Positions 25,512 to 38,537 of a stretch of 64,000 bases of DNA are shown here, piece after piece; position 1 is the stretch's first letter, and the number at the start of each line of letters is the position of its first letter. The stretch covers positions 1 to 64,000 of the forward strand of contig CAVQSI010000004.1 in the NCBI GenBank assembly GCA_963715825.1, in the 5' to 3' direction. The position numbers were made by a program, and so were the translations under genes. Origin of the DNA: Sva-07 sp963715825 (GTDB lineage: Bacteria > Actinomycetota > Acidimicrobiia > Acidimicrobiales > Ilumatobacteraceae). The notes beneath the pieces are model-generated. The model saw only the letters and a list, made by a program, of their open reading frames with translations. It had not been told where the DNA came from and ran no database searches.

Positions 25512-27614
25512 ATGGTGACACGCACCGTCAACGGAACCTGCCACCACGACTGCCCGGACTCGTGCGGTTGGACGGTCACGGTCGACGACGCCGCGGGACC
25601 GGAACCGGTCGCCGTGAAGCTGCGCGGCAACCCTGACCATCCGTACTCGGCAGGCGAGCTGTGCCCGAAGGTCAACCGGTTCCTCGACCGTGTCCACTCC
25701 CCCGACCGGATCCTGCATCCGTTGCGACGCGTCGGGACCAAGGGTGCCGGCGAGTTCGAACGCATCAGCTGGGACGACGCCCTCGACGAGATCGGCCGCC
25801 GCCTGCACGAGGTGATCGACACCCACGGTGCCGAAGCGGTGCTGCCGTTCTCCGATGCCGGCAACCAGAGCCTGCTGTCGATGATGGGCATCAACGGCCG
25901 GTTCTTCGCCCACATGGGCGCCTCGAAGCTCGAGCGGGCGATCTGCGGGCCGACGGTCGGCCACGGCATGCGCATGACCAACGGCTCCGGGCGCGGCATG
26001 GACGCACTCGAGCTCGAACACTCGCAGCTGATCATCCTGTGGGCGACGAACACCAAGCTCACCAACCGCCACCTCTGGCCGACGATCGAGACCGCCCGAT
26101 CCCGCGGCGCCCGCCTGGTCGTGATCGATCCGATCCGCACGCTGACCGCCGAAGCGATCGACGAGGCGCGCGGCGACCGGTTCATCCAGCCCCTGCCGGG
26201 CACCGACATCGCCATGATGCTGGCGATGATGCACGTCATCATCCGCGACGGGCTCACGAACGACGCGTGGATCGCCGAGCACACGACCGGTTTCGACGAG
26301 CTGCGCGATGCCGTCGCCGACTGGACCCCGCGGCGGGCAGCGACGGCCACCGGCGTCGATGCAGACGTCATCGAGCAGCTCGCCGTCGACTACGCGACCG
26401 TTCGACCGGCGGGGATCCGCAGCCTGATCGGCGCCGAGCACCACGAGAACGGTGCGATGTTCTACCGCACGCTCGCCTGCCTCCCGGCGCTCACCGGTGC
26501 CTGGGCCGAACGGGGCGGCGGGATCGCGAAGAGCGTCGGCTCGTACAGCGAAGGCCTGGTCGACGGCATCGCGCTGATGCGACCCGACCTCGAACGCGCC
26601 GGCGGACGACGCGAACCGCGAACGCTGAACATGAGCCGCCTCGGCGAGATCCTGACGTCGCCACATGCCGGCGAGTCGAGCGGTCCCGGTGTGCATGCGT
26701 TGATCAACTGGAACTGCAACCCACTGGTGACGGTCCCGCGGGCCGAGCTGATCCGCGTCGGCATGGAACGCGACGACCTGTTCACCGTGGTCCACGAGCA
26801 GTTCCTCACCGACACCGCCCGCTACGCCGACATCGTGCTGCCCGCCTCGATGCAGATCGAGAGCGACGACGTCGTGCTCCCGTGGGGCCATCTGTGGATC
26901 GGCTGGAACGCCGCCGCGGTCGACCCACCGGGCGAGGCGTGCTCGAACACCGAGCTGTTCCGGCGGCTCGGCCGGGCGATGGGCTACACCGAGCCGTCGC
27001 TGTTCGACGACGACGACACGCTGTTGCGCGCGGCGCTCCCGACGATCGACCACGACGAGCTGCGGCGTGTCGGTTGGCTGCGTGCGCCGTATCCCGACGA
27101 CGGCCGGCCGTTCGGCGACGGCCACTTCGACACGCCGACGGGCCGCGCCCATCTCGCCTCCGATCAGCTCGAACGGATGGGCCAACCCCGGGTCCCTGTC
27201 TACGTCGCTCCCCGCGAGGGTCCCGGCGGTGACGCGGCGCTCCGCGAGAAGTACCCGCTGCAGCTGCTCACCCCCAAGCACCACACCCGCTTTCTCAACT
27301 CGGGCTACGCCGACCTGCCCAAGCACGGCCCCGTCGAAGGTGGCCCCTTCGTCGAGCTCGTCGCTGCCGACGCGGCCGCCCGCGGGCTCGAAGCGGGCTC
27401 GATCGCCCGGGTCTGGAACGACCGGGCGTCGGTCGAGGTCCCGGTGAGGATCACCGAGCGGCTGCGCTCCGGCGTGGTGGCCATCCCGTTCGGATGGTGG
27501 AGCCGCCACCACCCCGACGGTCGCATCGCCAACAGCCTCACCAACGACACGCTCACCGAGTGGGGTGGCGGTGTTGCCTATTCCGACACCCTGGTGCAGG
27601 TCGAGGCGCGCTGA
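25512..27614 (+). CDS. Molybdopterin (bis-MGD) oxidoreductase, FdhA/NarB-like catalytic subunit
   Basis: 700 residues from ATG 25512. The N-terminal 4Fe-4S motif CHHDCPDSC plus a distant Cys in GELCPKVNR is followed by the three molybdopterin regions (EFERISWDDALDEI, LVVIDPIRT, YADIVLPASMQIE) and the C-terminal dinucleotide-binding domain (FLNSGYADLPKHGP, GGVVA-type end SGVVAIPFGWW). It lacks extra ferredoxin domains and has no Tat signal, so it is a cytoplasmic single-subunit-like member. Electron partner and substrate are not determined. No accessory genes are nearby. Confidence 0.88.
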   Translation: MVTRTVNGTCHHDCPDSCGWTVTVDDAAGPEPVAVKLRGNPDHPYSAGELCPKVNRFLDRVHSPDRILHPLRRVGTKGAGEFERISWDDALDEIGRRLHEVIDTHGAEAVLPFSDAGNQSLLSMMGINGRFFAHMGASKLERAICGPTVGHGMRMTNGSGRGMDALELEHSQLIILWATNTKLTNRHLWPTIETARSRGARLVVIDPIRTLTAEAIDEARGDRFIQPLPGTDIAMMLAMMHVIIRDGLTNDAWIAEHTTGFDELRDAVADWTPRRAATATGVDADVIEQLAVDYATVRPAGIRSLIGAEHHENGAMFYRTLACLPALTGAWAERGGGIAKSVGSYSEGLVDGIALMRPDLERAGGRREPRTLNMSRLGEILTSPHAGESSGPGVHALINWNCNPLVTVPRAELIRVGMERDDLFTVVHEQFLTDTARYADIVLPASMQIESDDVVLPWGHLWIGWNAAAVDPPGEACSNTELFRRLGRAMGYTEPSLFDDDDTLLRAALPTIDHDELRRVGWLRAPYPDDGRPFGDGHFDTPTGRAHLASDQLERMGQPRVPVYVAPREGPGGDAALREKYPLQLLTPKHHTRFLNSGYADLPKHGPVEGGPFVELVAADAAARGLEAGSIARVWNDRASVEVPVRITERLRSGVVAIPFGWWSRHHPDGRIANSLTNDTLTEWGGGVAYSDTLVQVEAR

Positions 27615-27684
27615 GCGCATCGCCCTGCCTCGCCGACACGCGATGTATCACCGACGGTCCACAAGGCCTCGGTAACCTGCGGCC

Positions 27685-28929
27685 ATGGCCGCCGACCTGA
27701 TCTACGCCTTCAGGGTGATGCGGCTGTCACTGCTGGACGCCGGTGGCGCGCCGATCGGACGCATCGAAGACATCGTCGTGATCCCCGGGCGTGCCGGCAA
27801 GGGTCGCGAACCGGCGATCGCGCCCCGGGTCGTCGGGTTCGTCGCCAGCAGCCAGCGTCGACGCATCTTCGTCAACGCGAACCGCATCGCGGAACTCAAC
27901 AGCGACGGTGCCCGCCTGCGCAGCTGGGATGTCGATCTCAACCCCTTCAAGCCGCGCCCCGGCGAGGTGCTGATCGGCGGCGAACTGATCGACCGTCGCA
28001 TCGGCGACGAGACCGTCAGCGACATCGCCCTGCGACCCCAGGAGGACGCCCGCTCCACGTACTGGGTGATCGACAAGGTGCGCCTGGCACGCAAGAGCAC
28101 CCTGCGCCGGCGTCCGAGCTATCGCCTCGTCGACTTCGACGAGGTCCCCGCGCTGTTCGAAGCCCAGACCGCAATGCAGGCCGAGGCTGCCCGTCTACGC
28201 GAGTTCCATCCGGCCGAGGTCGCCGCGGTGGTTCGCGCCCTCCCACTCGATCAGCGCCGCCAGCTCGCCGAGGCGATGGACGACGAACGCCTCGCCGACG
28301 TCCTCGAGGAACTGCCCGAGGAGGAACAGGTCCGCATCGTCGAGCAGCTCGACCGTGATCGCCTCGTCGGCGTGTTCGACGAGATGGAGTACGACGACCT
28401 CGCCGACCTGCTCGGCGAGATGGCCCCGGCCGACCAGGAACGCATGCTCGGCGTGATGGACGTCGACGACGCCGAGGTCATCCGCCGCCTGCTGTCCTAC
28501 GAGGAGGGCACCGCCGGTGGCTTGATGACGCCGGAGGTCATCATCCTCGGTCCCGATGCCACCGTCGCCGAGGCGTTGGCACAGGTCCGTGACCCGGACT
28601 GGGTCGTCAGCATCGCCACGCAGATCTTCGTCACCCAGGCGCCGTACAAGGCGCCGACCGGCAAGCTCGTCGGCGTCGTCCACATGCAGCGCCTGCTGCG
28701 CGAACCACCGAACATGGGGATCGGGCGCCTCGTCGCCGACGACCCGACCGTGAGCCCTGACGCCACCGACCGAGACGTCGCCGAGATCCTGGCCAGCTAC
28801 GACCTGCTCGCCGTCGCCGTCACCGACGAGGCCGGCAGGTTCCTCGGGGCCGTCACCATCGACGACGTCCTCGACCGGATGCTCGGCGTCGGCTGGCGCA
28901 CCAGCCGCAAGCGGGCGGTCGAGACATGA
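27685..28929 (+). CDS. PRC-barrel / MgtE-N / CBS domain protein without channel
   Basis: 414 residues from ATG 27685. Order of domains: an N-terminal PRC-barrel-like region (about 1-140, LLDAGGAPIGRIEDIVVIPG), the MgtE intracellular N domain (about 155-270, helical repeats LREFHPAEVAAVVRAL, EELPEEEQVRIVEQL, YDDLADLLGEMAP) and a CBS pair (about 280-400, GGLMTPEVIILGPDATVAEA to AVTIDDVLDRMLG). There is no transmembrane segment, so it cannot be the Mg2+ channel itself; it may sense Mg2+ or a nucleotide. Its stop overlaps the start of the DUF1003 gene (ATGA). Confidence 0.85.
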   Translation: MAADLIYAFRVMRLSLLDAGGAPIGRIEDIVVIPGRAGKGREPAIAPRVVGFVASSQRRRIFVNANRIAELNSDGARLRSWDVDLNPFKPRPGEVLIGGELIDRRIGDETVSDIALRPQEDARSTYWVIDKVRLARKSTLRRRPSYRLVDFDEVPALFEAQTAMQAEAARLREFHPAEVAAVVRALPLDQRRQLAEAMDDERLADVLEELPEEEQVRIVEQLDRDRLVGVFDEMEYDDLADLLGEMAPADQERMLGVMDVDDAEVIRRLLSYEEGTAGGLMTPEVIILGPDATVAEALAQVRDPDWVVSIATQIFVTQAPYKAPTGKLVGVVHMQRLLREPPNMGIGRLVADDPTVSPDATDRDVAEILASYDLLAVAVTDEAGRFLGAVTIDDVLDRMLGVGWRTSRKRAVET

Positions 28930-29477
28930 AGCGCCGGGAAGATCTCACGACGCCGCGCACCGCTGGCCGCGTCGGGGTGTCGTACGACTCCGACACCTTC
29001 GGGCGATTCAGCGAGTCGATCGCCAACTTCCTCGGCACCGCCCGATTCCTGGTGTGGCAGACCGTCGTCATCACGGTCTGGATCCTGTTCAACACCGTCG
29101 TGCCCGAGCGGTTCCAGTTCGACCCGTGGGACCGCGGCCTGGTGCTGCTCACGCTGGTGCTGTCGATCCAGGCGTCGTACGCCGCGCCGCTGATCCTGCT
29201 CGCCCAGAGCCGCCAGGAACGTCGCGACCGCGTGACGTCGCAGAACGACCGCGAGGTGGCCGAGCGCACCCAAGCCGACACCGAGTTCCTCGCCCGCGAG
29301 ATCGCCAGCGTGCGTCTCACGATGTCCGACATGGTGACCGGCGAGGCGTTCGAGGATCGCCTCGACCGGCTGACCGAGGTGGTCGAGCGACTTGCCACCC
29401 GTGTCGAGTCACTGACGCCGGACGCGGCGAGCGACGCCAGCAGCGATCGTTCCGACGGGCTCAGGGATTCGCACTGA
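28926..29477 (+). CDS. DUF1003 membrane protein
   Basis: 183 residues, ATG 28926, overlapping the preceding stop by four bases. Two membrane helices (FLVWQTVVITVWILFNTVV and LVLLTLVLSIQASYAAPLIL) flank FDPWDRG, the DUF1003 signature, then a QNDREVAERTQADTEFLARE coiled coil follows. DUF1003 downstream of an MgtE-N/CBS protein is a known actinobacterial pairing, which suggests a joint role in Mg2+ or membrane stress sensing (inference). The 3' end overlaps the convergent gene by 17 bases. Confidence 0.85.
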   Translation: MKRREDLTTPRTAGRVGVSYDSDTFGRFSESIANFLGTARFLVWQTVVITVWILFNTVVPERFQFDPWDRGLVLLTLVLSIQASYAAPLILLAQSRQERRDRVTSQNDREVAERTQADTEFLAREIASVRLTMSDMVTGEAFEDRLDRLTEVVERLATRVESLTPDAASDASSDRSDGLRDSH

Positions 29478-30420
29478 TGCGCTGCGTCGACGGCACACCC
29501 GTGAACTCCTGCAGTCGCACGCCGAGCTGACTGACGGTTCGCAGGATTCCAGTGGTGTCCAGTGCGGCATCGCCGGCTCGGCTCACGCCGGCGGGGAGCC
29601 GACCGTGCAGTGCCTCCACCGTGAACGCCGCCGCCGTGGCAGCGGTAGCGGTTCCGACCAGTTCCGCGATGCCGACGATCGACGTCACGCGCGCCCCGGT
29701 CGGATCGGTCCCACGCACCTCGACTCGAACGGCACCGACGCCACCTTCCCGGTGGGGCGGGCTGAGCATCGGCAACCAGGCGGTGAACCGGTCGCGGCGA
29801 TTGGCCGACACCCGCGCCGAGATGCGATCGGCATCGGCGAACGAGTGGTGCAGCAGGAGCGGTGACGCCAGCTCGGCGCGATAGCAGTCGTAGGGACCGA
29901 CCGGTTCGGGAAACCAGCACAGCTCGCGACCGGAGCCAGCCGTCGGCTGGACCCACTCGCCCTCGTGGAACCCGAGGGCGCGTCCGCCGAGCGTGCGGTG
30001 GTGGCGGCGGGCGCAGGCCGGACCTGCGGTGCCGTGGATCGCGATGTGGATCTCGTCGTATGTCGCCAGCTTCGACGCCGACAGTCGAGCGAGTAGTCCG
30101 GTCAAGCCGGGGTCCATGCCAGCGCCGATCATGAGGGGCACCCCGGCCGAGCGAGCGTGGTCGTCGAGGTCGAACAACGACCGGACATCGGCGAGATCGT
30201 CGCTGACCGACACGACGGCCACGCCACGGCCGATGAGCCGTCGCGCGAGGTCGGCGTGGGAGCCGCCATGGGCGAGCACGGCGACGTCGACATCAGCGGG
30301 AAGCGTCCGACCGGCTCGGGGGTCGTGGTCGACGATGGTGACACCGTCGATGACGGTCGGGAGCCGACGGGTGATCCGTTGTCCGACGACACCACGCCCG
30401 ACGACCGCAACGACCGACAT
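29461..30420 (-). CDS. Saccharopine dehydrogenase-like NAD(P)-binding protein
   Basis: 319 residues from ATG 30420. The Rossmann motif VVAVVGRGVVGQRI lies at the N-terminus, then DVDVAVLAHGGSHADLARRL, and MIGAGMDPGLTGLLARL, the pattern shared by saccharopine-dehydrogenase-type oxidoreductases of unknown substrate. The C-terminal domain is divergent. The start is embedded in TGATG with the upstream 44-codon gene, so the two are coupled. It is convergent with the DUF1003 gene (17-base overlap). Confidence 0.7.
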   Translation of the reverse strand: MSVVAVVGRGVVGQRITRRLPTVIDGVTIVDHDPRAGRTLPADVDVAVLAHGGSHADLARRLIGRGVAVVSVSDDLADVRSLFDLDDHARSAGVPLMIGAGMDPGLTGLLARLSASKLATYDEIHIAIHGTAGPACARRHHRTLGGRALGFHEGEWVQPTAGSGRELCWFPEPVGPYDCYRAELASPLLLHHSFADADRISARVSANRRDRFTAWLPMLSPPHREGGVGAVRVEVRGTDPTGARVTSIVGIAELVGTATAATAAAFTVEALHGRLPAGVSRAGDAALDTTGILRTVSQLGVRLQEFTGVPSTQRISANP

Positions 30421-30554
30421 CAGGTGTCCGGCAGCTCGAGTGGGCGCCAGCCTCCGTGCTGGGGCGGGGTGCCTCCCGTGCCGCGCACGCGCAGCACCGC
30501 TGCAGCGAAACCCATCAGAGCAATGGCCGAGAACGCACGTCGGAGGAACTTCAT
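30420..30554 (-). CDS. Small hypothetical protein, 44 residues
   Basis: Translation from ATG 30554 begins MKFLRRAFSAIALMGFAAAV, a basic head and a single hydrophobic helix, and continues as a short Gly/Pro/His-rich tail. The stop overlaps the next start as TGATG, and good coupling of this kind is the main support. I do not recognise a family. It could be a small membrane-associated partner of the dehydrogenase-like protein. Confidence 0.55.
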   Translation of the reverse strand: MKFLRRAFSAIALMGFAAAVLRVRGTGGTPPQHGGWRPLELPDT

Positions 30555-30625
30555 CCGACCGGCAGGGTAGTCCGCTCACCAGGCTGCTGGCGGCGGTGAC
30601 GGGCCGGCGACGGCAATCGACCGGG

Positions 30626-30702
30626 TGGTGGGGCTAACAAGAATCGAACTTGTGACCTCTGCCTTATCAGGGCAGCGCTCTAACCGACTGAGCTATAGCC
30701 CC
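30626..30702 (-). tRNA. ileT: tRNA-Ile (GAU anticodon)
   Basis: Minus-strand cloverleaf: acceptor GGGGCTA pairs with TAGCCCC, anticodon stem CTGCC/GGCAG encloses CTGATAA (anticodon GAT), the T-arm contains GTTCGAT, and CCA is encoded. It directly follows the DUF3566 gene downstream of gyrA, the conserved place for ileT in actinobacteria. Confidence 0.96.
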
Positions 30703-30766
30703 GGCAAGTCGGAGAGGTTATCGGTCGGCGGAGTTCTTCACGCCTGAACGCGGATCGAATCGTGGG

Positions 30767-31717
30767 TCAGCGCGGCAGGCTGCCGCTGTCATCGGTGATC
30801 GCTTCGCGCACGATGGGCCCGGATCGGTCGTACGACACGTGTGGAACCTCGGGTTCGGCGCGGCGCACCACGAACCGGCGCATCGGTGACGGGCGTGCCT
30901 CGACGACTTCTTCTTCGAGCACCGTGAACCGCATTCCGCCGACGAGGTCGGTGATCAGGTTGAAGAGCGTGGCCAGCAGCACGGCGAGGCCGGTGAGCCC
31001 GATCACCACGAACAGCCCGCCGATCCAGGCGTTGTGGTAGATCTCGCCACCGTTGAACTCGAACGACGCCCAGCCGAACGACTCGAAGAACCGCTCGACG
31101 TTGTCGACGGTGCCGGTGGCATAGGCGACGTTCCACAGCAGGACGCCGGCGGTGAGCACGATCAGGTACAGCACGATGTTCGCAACGATGGCGATCTTGA
31201 ACACGCTCCACGGGTCGACGTGGCGCACCACCCGGGTGACGCGACGCACACGCGGCTTGCGACCGAGCATGCGTGGCACGGCCATCGGGATCGGGTAGGG
31301 CGCCGGGTCGTACTCGGGTGAGCGACGAGGCCGCCGGATCGCCGACGACGTGTCGTCTTGCGGTGCGAACGCCACCGTCGGCCCATCGATCTCGGCGCGG
31401 CGGAGCTCGTCGAGGACATCGTCGCTGATCTCCGGCTCGCTGACCTCGCGGGCGTCGGTCCCGCCGGCGTCGTCGTCGGACTCGTCGTCGTCCTCGGTTG
31501 CCATGACGATCTCAGGGAGCTCGAACGGCTCGTCGTCGAGTTCGTCGTCGACGGACTCGTCGTCGACGGACTCGTCCGTCTCCGCCACGTCGTCGAGTTC
31601 GTCGTCGGCGTCGACCTCGGCGTCGACCTCGGCATCGAGCGCGTCATCGACCTCGGCATCGAGCACGTCATCGAGCACGTCGAACTCCCGATCGAGGTCG
31701 CGCTCGGTCTTGCTCAT
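30767..31717 (-). CDS. DUF3566 membrane protein with acidic repetitive N-terminus
   Basis: 316 residues from ATG 31717 (MSKTERDLD); the frame is open further upstream but that part looks spurious. The N-terminal 120 residues are almost entirely acidic with tandem-like repeats (DDVLDAEVDDALDAEVDAEVDA and similar), then a basic stretch, then the DUF3566 domain with two membrane helices (IVLYLIVLTAGVLLWNVAY and GLFVVIGLTGLAVLLATL). DUF3566 proteins sit behind gyrA in most actinobacteria; function is linked to cell-wall or division-related membrane work but is unproven. The acidic region is longer than usual for the family. Confidence 0.85.
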   Translation of the reverse strand: MSKTERDLDREFDVLDDVLDAEVDDALDAEVDAEVDADDELDDVAETDESVDDESVDDELDDEPFELPEIVMATEDDDESDDDAGGTDAREVSEPEISDDVLDELRRAEIDGPTVAFAPQDDTSSAIRRPRRSPEYDPAPYPIPMAVPRMLGRKPRVRRVTRVVRHVDPWSVFKIAIVANIVLYLIVLTAGVLLWNVAYATGTVDNVERFFESFGWASFEFNGGEIYHNAWIGGLFVVIGLTGLAVLLATLFNLITDLVGGMRFTVLEEEVVEARPSPMRRFVVRRAEPEVPHVSYDRSGPIVREAITDDSGSLPR

Positions 31718-31764
31718 CCCCAGGAGTGTAGGCAGTCTCGCCGGGAACGAACCGTCACGAGCGC

Positions 31765-32073
31765 TCACGGCGCGTCGCTGGCAGCGGCAACGGCGGTGGC
31801 CGATCCGACGCGAACGACCACCGTGACCTGGCCGTCGGCGGGCCCGGGCTCGAACGAAACGAGCGTCGCGCCGTGGCGTGCAGCCAGTGCTGCGGCCGTG
31901 TCGCGACCACCGGCGACGGCGCCGAGCGCAGCGGCGTCGGCCGCGGTCTGCGCTCGGGTGCGTTCGATCATGCGGCCCCCGACAGCGACCAGCGCCGCCG
32001 ACAGCGCAACGAACAGCACCGTCGCCACGATCACGACGAGCACCGCGGCCTGGCCACGATCGCGTCCGACCAT
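31765..32073 (-). CDS. TadE-like pilus-assembly-type small protein
   Basis: About 102 residues. I start at ATG 32073; two other start codons (32076, 32079) lie just upstream, within the GAGGTG site. The sequence has a short basic head (GRDRGQAAVLVV) then one hydrophobic helix (IVATVLFVALSAALVAVGG) and the TADAAALGAVAGGRD motif of the TadE/Rv3654c-like family, which are usually grouped with tad secretion genes. Here it is a lone copy between gyrA and the DUF3566 gene. Confidence 0.75.
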   Translation of the reverse strand: MVGRDRGQAAVLVVIVATVLFVALSAALVAVGGRMIERTRAQTAADAAALGAVAGGRDTAAALAARHGATLVSFEPGPADGQVTVVVRVGSATAVAAASDAP

Positions 32074-32142
32074 CATCACCTCACGTGTGTAGGAGACCTC
32101 GTGGCGACAGATGGTCGCAAGCAGGGCGCTGAGCGCCGATGG

Positions 32143-34593
<2,451 letters not shown>

Positions 34594-34610
34594 GTGGAGC
34601 TACTCGGATC

Positions 34611-36638
<2,028 letters not shown>

Positions 36639-36829
36639 TCGTACCTCGATACTTCTGGCTGACTGGCGGACATGCCGAAAAGGCATGCTGTTCTTGGCGT
36701 TCAGCGAGGTCAGCCAATTGACGCCCCAGGGTTGGTCCGGAGGGTGCAACCAGCGCCCACGCTGACTTCACGAATGGGCTCTCAGCCTACCAGCGGGGTG
36801 TCACCGAGTCGGGGAACCCGAGCCGGTAA

Positions 36830-37141
36830 TCACCGCCGCGCCGAGCCGGCCACGCGGACCTCGATCCGCTCGATGTGCACGCCAGCGACCTCGGCGAGAC
36901 GGGTGCTGATGGTGGCGGCGAGGAACTTGACCTGGGTGGCCCACGCCGGCTCGTCGGCCTCGACGGTGAGGACGCCGTGGTCGAGGCGCACGGGTCGGAC
37001 ATGGGCGGCCACGGTGGGACCGACGGCGTCGTCCCAGCGTCCGAACACGCCGCCGATCTGGATGCGGTCGGTGCCGCGTAGCGACTTCATGATCGAGTCG
37101 AGCGATCGGGAGATCGGCACCGGTTCGGACACGCCCGCCAC
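36830..37141 (-). CDS. DUF721 / DciA-like protein
   Basis: 103 residues from GTG 37141, which has GGAG seven bases before it. DUF721 signature: FGRWDDAVGPTVAAHVRPVRLDHGVLTVEA, here ending EVRVAGSARR. In actinobacteria this gene lies between recF and gyrB, where the protein (DciA family) is thought to help load the replicative helicase. The 80-base gap to recF is larger than the frequent overlap. Confidence 0.88.
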   Translation of the reverse strand: MAGVSEPVPISRSLDSIMKSLRGTDRIQIGGVFGRWDDAVGPTVAAHVRPVRLDHGVLTVEADEPAWATQVKFLAATISTRLAEVAGVHIERIEVRVAGSARR

Positions 37142-37220
37142 CGTACTCCGCTCGCCCCGAACCACTCCCGCGATGAGCGAACGGACCGCAGACGGCCGGT
37201 CCGGCTCATCGTTGCGCAGG

Positions 37221-38297
37221 TCAGCGCACCTGGCCGGCGTGGATGCGCAGGATCCGATCGGCGCGGGCGGCAGGCGGGAGTTCGCTGGCGGTGGTGATGA
37301 TCACCTGGCCGGCGGGGAGATGTTCGAGCAGCGCGGTCGCTCGGTGGTCGTCGAGTTCGGAGAGGACGTCGTCGAGCACCAGCACCGGTGCCGACCCGGT
37401 TCGTTCGGTCACGAGGCGATGCCCGGCCAGGCGCAGGGCGAGTGCCAGTGTGCGCTGCTCGCCCTGTGATGCATGGGTGCGGCTCGGGAGTCCGGCGACG
37501 GCCAACGTGAGTTCGTCGCGGTGGGGTCCGACCGTGCTGACCCCACGCCGGATGTCGAGCGGTCGGGCCTCGAGCAGTGCCGCAGCGAGGCCGGTCGCCC
37601 GCCACGGTGGTTCGTAGACGAGGTCGATCGGAGTCGGTGTTCCGGCCAGTTGTTCGTAGGCCTCCTGCACCATCGGCGTCAGCCGGGCAACCAGCGTGGC
37701 GCGGGCGTAGCCGAACTGGTCGGCGATGTCGGCGAACTTGGCGTCCCAGACGTCGAGGGTGATCTCGATCTCGTCGGTGAGCCGCCCTCCGGCCTGTTTG
37801 AGCAGGGTGTTGCGTTGGCGCACGATGCGGTCGACCTCGAGACGGACGGTGTCGTACTTGACCGCAAGCGCGACCAGTGTGTCGTCGAGAAATCGGCGGC
37901 GTTCGCCCGGGCTTCCCTTGACGAGGATCAGGTCGTCGGGGGAGAACACGGTGACCCGCACGGTGCCGAGCAGGTCGCGCACACGTTGGAGCCGCTGACG
38001 ATTCACTTGGACCCGGTTTCGGCCGGCCGCGGCGAGTTCGATCTCGATGAGGCTGTCGCGTCCGTCGTCGTCCTGCACCGTGGCACGAATGATCGCGGTC
38101 GAGGTACCGACTCGTACGAGGGCATCTCCCGGCACGGAGCGGAAACTGGTGAGCGTGGCGAGGAAGGCCAGTGCCTCCGCGAGGTTGGTCTTGCCCTGCC
38201 CGTTGTCGCCGATGATCGCGGTGGTCCCCGCCGTCAGCTCGAACACCCCGGACGCGTAGTTCCTGAAGTCGACCAACTCGAGATGCGACACGATCAT
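37221..38297 (-). CDS. recF: DNA replication and repair protein RecF
   Basis: 358 residues from ATG 38297 (MIVSHLELVDFRN). Walker A is GDNGQGKTNL, the signature ASQGEQRTLALALRLA is in place and Walker B is APVLVLDDVLSELD. It is an ABC-type ATPase for loading RecA at gaps. Length is normal. It is separated from dnaN by about 240 bases that hold the second copy of the palindromic repeat. Confidence 0.95.
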   Translation of the reverse strand: MIVSHLELVDFRNYASGVFELTAGTTAIIGDNGQGKTNLAEALAFLATLTSFRSVPGDALVRVGTSTAIIRATVQDDDGRDSLIEIELAAAGRNRVQVNRQRLQRVRDLLGTVRVTVFSPDDLILVKGSPGERRRFLDDTLVALAVKYDTVRLEVDRIVRQRNTLLKQAGGRLTDEIEITLDVWDAKFADIADQFGYARATLVARLTPMVQEAYEQLAGTPTPIDLVYEPPWRATGLAAALLEARPLDIRRGVSTVGPHRDELTLAVAGLPSRTHASQGEQRTLALALRLAGHRLVTERTGSAPVLVLDDVLSELDDHRATALLEHLPAGQVIITTASELPPAARADRILRIHAGQVR

Positions 38298-38334
38298 GAC
38301 GAACTCGCAGTCTCCCAGACCCATCCACCCCCAC

Positions 38335-38389
38335 CCACGTTTGCGGTGCATTTCCGGTGGACCGGTTCACCCAGAATCGCGAACAAACG
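38335..38389. repeat. 55-bp imperfect palindromic repeat (copy 2)
   Basis: Begins CCACGTTTGCGG and ends CAAACG. It matches the reverse complement of 14892-14946 at 43 of 55 positions. It lies in the recF-dnaN spacer inside an otherwise tight replication operon, so it may shape mRNA stability or act as an attenuator or mobile palindromic remnant. Confidence 0.65.
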
Positions 38390-38537
38390 TAAACGAACCG
38401 GCACAGCGCGCCAGCGAGGAAGACGCCGGCAACAACCTGGTCAGGTGCACAGCTGGCGAGGGAAGCGCCAGCGACGAGCCAGATCGAAGCCGACCCTGAT
38501 GGTCACGATCAAACGTGCGGTGAGGCTTCGAAAATGA

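Noticed and set aside
24765..27620. A long minus-strand open frame of about 950 codons opposite the molybdopterin enzyme
   Set aside because: It is the reverse-frame shadow of a GC-rich gene: Arg/Asp/Gly-rich with no domain, while the plus strand encodes a clear bis-MGD enzyme.
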